A stretch of 9,668 nt of DNA from the NCBI GenBank assembly GCA_018396565.1, contig JAGTQO010000057.1, forward strand, positions 1-9,668. The letters are read 5' to 3'. The stretch's first letter is position 1; each line of letters opens with the position of its first letter. A program made the translations under genes and the position numbers. Positions 5,086-9,668 of this stretch are shown one piece after another. A model generated the notes under the pieces. It worked only from the letters and a program-made list of their open reading frames with translations, ran no database searches and was not told the origin of the DNA. Source of the stretch: Candidatus Bathyarchaeota archaeon. Lineage in GTDB: Archaea; Thermoproteota; Bathyarchaeia; 40CM-2-53-6; RBG-13-38-9.

Positions 5086-6390
5086 TCAGTCAACAAGTTT
5101 CTCGAACGGGATCGTCTCCTGCGCAATATTCATATATCTCTCGAAGATCTCTTCAACATCTTCAACTGTGAGGTTTCTCGTCCTTATAACCGGCGTCGCC
5201 AAGTTATAGTCGTCTGTGTCATTCGACAGAAACGTTACCCCGAACTTATCAGCCTCCTCGTATAGGCTCGTTCCAGGGAATGGTGTTGTGAAAGATACGT
5301 ATATCTGGGCGCCGAGGTCCTTTAGCTCATTCATGAGCTTCTCAGTCTCCCCAACTGTCTCCCAATCATCTTCGGGATGGGGCACCATGAAACTGCATAC
5401 AGGCACTATTCCTGCCTTTATACACCAGTTTACCGCCCTCCTAACTTGGTCGACGGTGATGCCTTTACGTATCGAATCCAATATCTTCTGCGATCCCGAT
5501 TCAACTCCGAATTGTAGGACGAAGCATCCTGATGAGGCAAGCTCCTCGATGATCTCCCAAGTCACTGAGTTGGCCCTCGACTCACATATCCATCTCACAC
5601 CCAACTCTCTCAGTCTTCTGGTGATGGCTCTCACCCTTTCTGGAAATATAGTGAAGGTGTCGTCTGCTATGAATAGAAATTTCGGAGATATCTCCTCCAT
5701 TATCAACTTAACCTCCCCGATAATGTTCTCTGGGCTGCGTATCCTATAATTGTGACCTGACATTGCGCCTGCTGCGCAGAATATGCATCTTGATGGGCAT
5801 CCTCTACTCGTTATCATCGATGCTGGAACTTTATACATATTGATCGGTGTCAAGTCCCTTCTAGGATATGGTAAGGAGTCTAAGTCTTCTATGAATGGTT
5901 GGGGAGGATTCGAGTAGACCCTACCATTCTTCTTGTAAGTTATCCCATTTATGTCTGCAAGACCACCCTCCCCCTTTATCAGAAGATCGGCGAGTTCTCT
6001 CATCGTGACCTCACCTTCATGTCTGACAACGAAGTCGACCTGAGGATTCGAAGCAGCCTCATCAGCTCTGAAGGTTACGTGGGGTCCACCGATAACTGTG
6101 AATATTTCCCTGTTGTATCTCTTCGCCATGGAGGCTATCCCCAAGGCTTTCTTGTAGGTGTGTGTTGTAGCTGTTAAGCCTACCACCCTCGGGTTTTCTC
6201 TCTTAATCCTCTCCTCAATAGACTCGTCATCAAGGTTTAGGATGGAGGAATCGAGGATCGATACATCATACTCATCGTCCAGAAAGGATGCGATGTAACA
6301 TAAACCTAGGGGTGGGGTTAATACAAGGTCCTGGACATAATCGCTCATAGGTGGGGATAGCGGTGGCTGTATGAGTAGAATATCCGCCAC
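5086..6390 (-). CDS. B12-binding-domain radical SAM protein
   Basis: This 434-residue protein has an N-terminal Rossmann-like B12-binding domain (about 1-150: MADILLIQPP, VVGLTATTHTYKKA, VIGGPHVTF) followed by a radical SAM barrel (about 185-400) with CPSRCIFC (Cys198, Cys202, Cys205) and the typical QFGVESGSQKILDSIRKG and TPFPGTSLY blocks. It belongs to the COG1032/Elp3-like group that includes methyltransferases and cyclases. The B12-domain lower-axial-ligand motif DxHxxG is absent (position 71-82 reads GLTATTHTYKKA), as in many members that bind B12 base-off or not at all. The substrate cannot be read from the sequence. GTG at 6390 is preceded by GGAAGGTG five bases upstream, and a TATA-like element lies further up, so it probably has its own promoter. 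The gene ends 104 bases before the SPL-type gene. Confidence 0.9.
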   Translation of the reverse strand: MADILLIQPPLSPPMSDYVQDLVLTPPLGLCYIASFLDDEYDVSILDSSILNLDDESIEERIKRENPRVVGLTATTHTYKKALGIASMAKRYNREIFTVIGGPHVTFRADEAASNPQVDFVVRHEGEVTMRELADLLIKGEGGLADINGITYKKNGRVYSNPPQPFIEDLDSLPYPRRDLTPINMYKVPASMITSRGCPSRCIFCAAGAMSGHNYRIRSPENIIGEVKLIMEEISPKFLFIADDTFTIFPERVRAITRRLRELGVRWICESRANSVTWEIIEELASSGCFVLQFGVESGSQKILDSIRKGITVDQVRRAVNWCIKAGIVPVCSFMVPHPEDDWETVGETEKLMNELKDLGAQIYVSFTTPFPGTSLYEEADKFGVTFLSNDTDDYNLATPVIRTRNLTVEDVEEIFERYMNIAQETIPFEKLVD

Positions 6391-6395
6391 TCAGA

Positions 6396-6453
6396 CACCT
6401 TCCATACGTAAATTTGGAGTTGGTTGACTACAAGTTAAGGTTTACTTATATGC
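6396..6453 (-). promoter_or_regulatory. Promoter and ribosome site of the B12 radical SAM gene
   Basis: Minus strand GCATATAAGTAAACC (6453-6439) is a good archaeal TATA box. Transcription from about 6420 would leave a leader of some 30 bases carrying the Shine-Dalgarno GGAAGGTG (6403-6396), five bases before the GTG. The site lies just after the stop of the membrane-protein gene. Confidence 0.55.
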
Positions 6454-6467
6454 TGGCTAACGGGTTT

Positions 6468-6827
6468 TTAACCGGCTATCTGCCAAGCCTCGTAAAGACT
6501 TGACGCAGCCAATACCAATATAGAGAGAATCATACCGGCGGCTTCTCCCGCTGGTAAACCCTGAATATCAGGCTTGCCATCTTTGAGTCTGATCTTCAGA
6601 TCGTAAGTTGAGGTGGCTAGGAGGGTGTAGGCTGTGATCTCGTATACCCCAACTCCGCATGAGAAGGCGTCGATGGATGGTGGAGGCCTCAGTGGTGACG
6701 GTATCAGGAAGGAGTTTGTTCCAAGTAGGGCGCCGTAAAGTGTCCAGTGGTACAGGATGATGGGGTATCCTAACGGTAAGCCTTTCATCTTGAAAAGGTT
6801 GGATGCTACAAGTGGAAGACAGACCAT
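6468..6827 (-). CDS. Membrane protein, C-terminal part after a frameshift
   Basis: This open frame of 119 codons continues the protein encoded by 6806-7045 in the -1 frame. It holds about three hydrophobic segments, the motif LYGALLGTNSFLIP, then SIDAFSCGVGVYEITAYTLL and a C-terminal membrane helix ending AASSLYEAWQIAG. The layout (NG/GTNSF segment, then G-x-x-E-x-x-A-Y helix) recalls archaeal SpoIIM/DUF95-type proteins, a weak call. Its ATG at 6827 has no Shine-Dalgarno; the base before it is a T6 run. It is therefore more likely reached by a shift from the upstream frame than by independent start. Joined, the two parts give a protein of about 193 residues. Confidence 0.65.
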   Translation of the reverse strand: MVCLPLVASNLFKMKGLPLGYPIILYHWTLYGALLGTNSFLIPSPLRPPPSIDAFSCGVGVYEITAYTLLATSTYDLKIRLKDGKPDIQGLPAGEAAGMILSILVLAASSLYEAWQIAG

Positions 6828-7045
6828 AAAAAATTGTAGGAGAATATTCTTGAGAATGTCGACATCAACTCATAGGTGGCTATTTCAATTCGGCTTACCA
6901 GAAGCACCCCGATGAGTATGCCCTCAGGTAATGTTCTGTAACTGACCACCCAACTCGCATACATCAAGACGAACCCTATCGTCCACAACGTTACAGTTCT
7001 TATAAGGATATTCTTACTAGTTAAGGATTGACGTATGAAATCCAT
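6806..7045 (-). CDS. Membrane protein, N-terminal part before a frameshift
   Basis: The ATG at 7045 opens a 79-codon frame beginning MDFIRQSLTSKNILIRTVTL with two membrane segments (about 16-34 and 42-52), ending YNFLWSVFHL. The stop at 6806 cuts into a region where the other frame carries on with membrane-protein sequence (MVCLPLVASNLFKMKGLPLG). The switch point is AAT TTT TTA (6835-6827): reading back one base after TTA puts the ribosome on ATG GTC TGT, exactly the downstream frame. A lost T in the run would have the same effect. It lies 20 bases after the antiporter stop and is probably cotranscribed with it. The role is unknown. Confidence 0.65.
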   Translation of the reverse strand: MDFIRQSLTSKNILIRTVTLWTIGFVLMYASWVVSYRTLPEGILIGVLLVSRIEIATYELMSTFSRIFSYNFLWSVFHL

Positions 7046-7065
7046 GACTGTCTTCTATCCTTGAC

Positions 7066-8241
7066 TTAATGGCCCTCCAAGGGCGCAACCCTCTCCGCGT
7101 AAAGGATCTTCATCAACGGAACAGCTACAACCGTCGATATGGCTACAGACATCACGGCTATTCCGTATACTCCACCATCCATATATCCTGATGCAAGCCC
7201 CAAGCTTGCTATTGCGAAACCCATCTCCCCCCTCGGAACCATGGATACACCTATCCTGAAGGCTTGGTTCTTAGGCCACCTCACAAAGACCATGGCCCCT
7301 GCACATCCCAATATCTTACCAAGAACAGCGACGATGGAGATTATGACTCCTGGAATCAGAAAATCTCCAAATATCCTTATGTCTATCAGCATGCCGATCG
7401 ACACGAAGAATATCGGTACAAATACTAAGTTGATAGCGTCCATCCTCTCCCTCACATATCCTATCCTTCTAATTCTCGATAGGGAGAGACCTACCGCGAA
7501 GGCTCCTATGATAGATGATAATCCAACTCTAGCTGCGGAGAGGGACCCTACGAAGCATAATGCTATTAATATCAATGTAAGGTTCTCAACATTTTTGAAG
7601 TATCTATCGAAGAAAAGAGTTAGGATCTTCATTCCTATGACGAGTGTCAAGACCCAGAATACGATTGCCTTCACCAATATTGAGGTGGCGTTATAAATGT
7701 TGAATGAGCCAGTAAAGACTCCTAAGACGACGCTGAGAATTATTACAGCAACCACATCGTCTATGACACCAGCGCCAAGCACAACATTCCCTTCGGGGGT
7801 ATGCAACCGTCCAATATCACTCAACATGCGGACTGTTATTCCAAGACTTGTTGCAGTCAAGACCGTCCCAACCAGTAGGGCTTGTCCATCCTGATATCCC
7901 ATATATACCATCGACAAGTATCCTAAAATAAAGGGCAATATGGCTCCTAGGGTTCCCATCAAAATCGATATGTTGAAGTTCTTCATCAACTGGTTGAAAT
8001 CAGCCTCCAGCCCTGTATAGAAGAGTAGGAGTATAGCTCCCAACTCAGCGAAGATGAGAAGTGTATCTGAATATTCTACGACGCCTAGGGCGTATGGACT
8101 TAGAAGGATCCCCACGATCAGCTCTCCGAGTGCTGAAGGGTAGCCGAGCCTATTGACTAGTAGCCCACCCAGGGAGGCTGCCGCTAGCAAGACTGCAAGC
8201 TGGAATATGAATTCTGCGTGGGCTACAGTCTGAGGATCCAT
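7066..8241 (-). CDS. CPA2-family cation/proton antiporter (Na+/H+ or Kef-type)
   Basis: This 391-residue integral membrane protein has about 12 hydrophobic segments. Family features are GLLVNRLGYPSALGELIVGI (26-45), LLLFYTGLEAD (71-81), TSLGIT (131-136) and, in segment 5, GAGVIDDVVAV with the paired Asp161-Asp162 that mark electrogenic members of the superfamily. MVPRGEMGFAIASLG near the C-terminus carries the conserved Arg-Gly-Glu. It would exchange a cation for protons across the cell membrane, serving pH or salt homeostasis; Na+ versus K+ cannot be told. It has no C-terminal TrkA-N domain, so ligand gating of the Kef kind is absent. ATG at 8241 follows GGTGGGGTAGGGTG; the next gene starts 20 bases after its stop. 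Confidence 0.93.
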   Translation of the reverse strand: MDPQTVAHAEFIFQLAVLLAAASLGGLLVNRLGYPSALGELIVGILLSPYALGVVEYSDTLLIFAELGAILLLFYTGLEADFNQLMKNFNISILMGTLGAILPFILGYLSMVYMGYQDGQALLVGTVLTATSLGITVRMLSDIGRLHTPEGNVVLGAGVIDDVVAVIILSVVLGVFTGSFNIYNATSILVKAIVFWVLTLVIGMKILTLFFDRYFKNVENLTLILIALCFVGSLSAARVGLSSIIGAFAVGLSLSRIRRIGYVRERMDAINLVFVPIFFVSIGMLIDIRIFGDFLIPGVIISIVAVLGKILGCAGAMVFVRWPKNQAFRIGVSMVPRGEMGFAIASLGLASGYMDGGVYGIAVMSVAISTVVAVPLMKILYAERVAPLEGH

Positions 8242-8384
8242 TCAGCACCCTACCCCACCATTTCATTATACCGAAACTCATTCGACTCTCAATATGACGT
8301 ACTGTGACATATGTGTTTCTGCATTTTCCAGAGAGCTGAAGGCTGACCATTACTTTGTGCAGGCGAATCCTCTACTGATGAAGG
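8242..8384. other. Intergenic stretch before the antiporter gene
   Basis: These 143 bases lie between the broken RAM-domain gene and the antiporter, both on the minus strand. A minus-strand GGTATAATGAAATGG (8269-8255) is AT-rich but too close to the start codon for a TATA box with a normal leader. No gene or clear repeat is seen. Confidence 0.3.
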
Positions 8385-8640
8385 TTATAATCCAAAGACT
8401 TCATGTATATCCATACATATTATAGTCTCAGTGTCTGTGACTCCCGGAATATTTCTTATTTTGACTGCTGTCTGAACGGCGCTCGCTAGGTCTGGAGCCT
8501 CATGGATGACTACGAAGTCATGTCCACCAAAAGTCAAGTATACCCCTTTAACGTTTGGCAACTTTGGATATTTCAGCTACAGATAGGTAAGCCTCCTTCT
8601 CTCTCGCCGCTTCAATATCAGCAAAGACTATGAAGATCAT
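8385..8640 (-). pseudogene. Stand-alone Lrp/AsnC ligand-binding (RAM) domain, broken by one extra base
   Basis: ATG at 8640 starts MIFIVFADIEAAREKEAYLS and the frame closes at a TAA (8550-8548). Moving by +1 after about 8565 restores LPNVKGVYLTFGGHDFVVIH and then a run ending NIPGVTDTETIICMDIHEVF, terminating at TAA 8387-8385. Together the two frames give a complete RAM domain of about 84 residues with the typical ending VPGV..T.T. Archaeal one-domain Lrp-like proteins bind amino acids and modulate DNA-binding partners; no helix-turn-helix is present. The Shine-Dalgarno AGAGGTG (8653-8647) lies six bases before the ATG. Total length 256 is 3n+1, in line with one inserted base. The conserved reading sense on both sides points to a sequencing error or a very recent mutation. 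Confidence 0.8.
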
Positions 8641-8713
8641 ATCCGACACCTCTACTACATATGTTTGAGACAATTAATAAATTAATATATGATTATGTGG
8701 AGTTGTTTGATAA
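8641..8713. promoter_or_regulatory. Divergent promoter region for the RAM-domain and acyl-CoA synthetase genes
   Basis: The core 8671-8690 (CAATTAATAAATTAATATAT) is almost pure A/T and reads as a TATA box on both strands. For the plus gene its centre is about 28 bases before the ATG at 8714, as for a leaderless transcript; no Shine-Dalgarno is close. For the minus gene the same block lies about 31-46 bases before its ATG. Shared control of the two genes is plausible. Confidence 0.5.
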
Positions 8714-9319
8714 ATGATTCGAAAACATCGATTTGACAGCTGTTTCATCTCGAAGACTTATGAAGAGTTGAGGAGACTCTTCGAGCCGGAGTCTGTAGCT
8801 ATTATCGATGCGTCAGATAAGATAGATAAGGTTGGAGGGGCGATCACGAGAAACGTTTTGAACAGCAATTACAGCGGAGAGGTCTATCTGGTAAATCCTA
8901 AGCTACCAAGAATATTCGGACGTAAAGCATATCCGAGTGTTGAGGAGTTACCTGAAGATGTTGATTTGGTAGAGATAATCGTTCCAGCAAGTCTTGTACC
9001 TGAGACGATGAGGCAACTAGCTGGTAAGAATGTGGCTGGAGCAGTGACCATATCTGCTGGATTTGCTGAGAGCGGAAACTCCCAACTTCAATCTGAAGTT
9101 GTAAAGACCGCAAGGAGGATAGGTATCAGGGTTATTGGACCTAACTGTTTCGGCATAATAAACACAGACATAGGTTTAGACTTGACCTTCACCTTCACAA
9201 ACGCGTTGAGGGGATCCATAGCCTTCATCTCCCAGAGTGGGGCTATGTGCTGCGGGACCTTGGATTGGGCCTACAATAGAGGGATAGGATTTCTCAAAAT
9301 TCATAAATTTGGGCAATGA
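8714..9319 (+). CDS. NDP-forming acyl-CoA synthetase, N-terminal CoA-binding part (frame 1, truncated by a frameshift)
   Basis: This open frame of 201 codons carries the CoA-binding domain of the ADP-forming acetate-CoA ligase family: LFEPESVAIIDASDKIDKVG (22-41), VNPKLPRIFGRKAYPSVEEL (60-79), VDLVEIIVPASLV (83-95), ISAGFAESG (113-121), IGPNCFG (141-147) and SQSGA (173-177). The usual VIGAS reads IIDAS, with Asp32 in place of the Gly of the nucleotide/CoA loop. After GIGF (190-193) the frame goes wrong (LKIHKFGQ, stop at 9319), while the +1 frame continues the family sequence from 9294. The enzyme would make acyl-CoA or, in fermenting archaea, ATP from acyl-CoA and ADP. The ATG at 8714 fits a leaderless start; the following 15 residues are not conserved, so a later start is possible. 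Confidence 0.88.
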   Translation: MIRKHRFDSCFISKTYEELRRLFEPESVAIIDASDKIDKVGGAITRNVLNSNYSGEVYLVNPKLPRIFGRKAYPSVEELPEDVDLVEIIVPASLVPETMRQLAGKNVAGAVTISAGFAESGNSQLQSEVVKTARRIGIRVIGPNCFGIINTDIGLDLTFTFTNALRGSIAFISQSGAMCCGTLDWAYNRGIGFLKIHKFGQ

Positions 9320-9668
9320 ATGCGACGTCGACATCTCAGATGTTTTGGCATACCTCTCTCTCGACCCTAATACCAAGGTTATATGTGCATATGTTGAGGG
9401 TGTGAAAGACGGGAGGAAGCTCATTGAAGTAGGGAGGCTTGTTGCGCGGAGTAAGCCCATAATAGTTTTGAAGGCTGGATCTTCAGAGGCTGGCGCCAGG
9501 GCATCCCTATCCCATACAGGTTCAATAGCTGGTTCAGAGAGCGTCGTCGACGCAGGTTTGAGGCAGGCTTGTATGCTCAGGGTGAATGATGTTGACGATA
9601 TCTTCAACGCAGCCATAGCACTGATGAACCAGCCTCTGCCGAAAGGGGATAGAGTAGGAATAATCAGC
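9294..9668 (+). CDS. NDP-forming acyl-CoA synthetase, continuation after the frameshift (partial)
   Basis: From TCA at 9294 the +1 frame runs 125 codons to the window edge, starting SKFINLGNECDVDISDVLAY in place after GIGF. It contains AYVEGVKDGRKLIEVGR, KPIIVLKAGSSEAGARA and SLSHTGSIAGS; the His in SHTG (codon 9513-9515) is the family's phosphorylated catalytic residue. DRVGIIS at the edge is the start of the next conserved block. There is no start codon near 9294, so this is the same gene as 8714-9319 with one extra base around 9293 (TTTCTCAAAA). Whether the ATP-grasp/beta part is fused or separate lies beyond the window. Confidence 0.85.

Noticed and set aside
5216..5749. 177-codon plus-strand open frame opposite the B12 radical SAM gene
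   Set aside because: Antisense to a well-conserved gene, Ser/Thr-rich composition, no family resemblance.
7139..7696. 185-codon plus-strand open frame inside the antiporter gene
   Set aside because: It is antisense to a complete, clearly recognisable CPA2 antiporter, has low-complexity Ile/Pro/Thr-rich composition typical of antisense membrane codons, and no ribosome site.
8150..8350. 66-codon minus-strand frame overlapping the antiporter start
   Set aside because: Out-of-frame shadow of the antiporter N-terminus with no conserved features.
9176..9616. 146-codon minus-strand open frame opposite the acyl-CoA synthetase
   Set aside because: It spans the frameshift on the other strand, but the plus strand carries the conserved SQSGA and SHTG blocks; the antisense frame resembles nothing.
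1..9668. CRISPR array, insertion sequence, rRNA or integrase with attachment site at the tRNA genes
   Set aside because: No regularly spaced repeats, transposase or integrase motifs, or duplicated tRNA 3' ends were seen anywhere in the window.

Overview
The window looks like chromosomal DNA of a thermophilic or mesophilic archaeon of the Thermoproteota/Bathyarchaeia/TACK kind; I cannot place it to genus. The reasons are: two tRNA genes with bulge-helix-bulge introns at non-canonical sites, an archaeal PolB2-type family B DNA polymerase next to a RadA-like protein, an ADP-forming acyl-CoA synthetase, TATA-box-like promoters, a mix of strong Shine-Dalgarno and near-leaderless starts, and ATG, GTG and TTG starts. 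No mobile element, CRISPR array or rRNA is visible.

Layout. 1-166 (minus) is the 5' end of a class I fumarase/tartrate dehydratase alpha gene. 357-622 (plus) is a tandem tRNA-Phe(GAA), tRNA-Gly(GCC) pair, interrupted by three and two introns. 762-4010 (minus) is an overlapping three-gene unit, transcribed in the order RadA-like ATPase relative, small conserved protein, PolB2-like DNA polymerase. 4178-4981 (minus) is an SPL-type radical SAM protein (COG1533 type) and 5086-6390 (minus) a B12-binding-domain radical SAM protein. 6468-8241 (minus) is a CPA2-type Na+/H+ (cation/proton) antiporter followed by a multi-pass membrane protein split by a frameshift. 8385-8640 (minus) is a stand-alone Lrp/AsnC ligand-binding (RAM) domain gene broken by one extra base. 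8714-9668 (plus) is the N-terminal/alpha part of an NDP-forming acyl-CoA synthetase, also broken by one extra base, running off the window end.

Main points. (1) The polymerase unit is coherent and probably translationally coupled, but both named enzymes have lost catalytic residues. The polymerase motif C reads HGIVDS instead of YGDTDS, motif B has lost its Asn and Tyr, and the exonuclease II Asp is gone. The RadA-like partner has no Walker A Lys. This suggests a non-catalytic or strongly modified polymerase/recombinase complex. PolB2 proteins with degenerate active sites are known from other archaea; the degenerate RadA partner makes this example notable. (2) Five tRNA introns lie within about 225 bp, and four of them fold into textbook bulge-helix-bulge motifs. 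(3) Three genes between 6.8 and 9.3 kb each need a one-base frame change while the larger genes at 0.8-6.4 kb are intact. The one in the membrane-protein gene falls exactly on an in-phase A AUU UUU UA-type slippery tract (codons AAU UUU UUA), so programmed frameshifting, consensus error and gene decay must be told apart.
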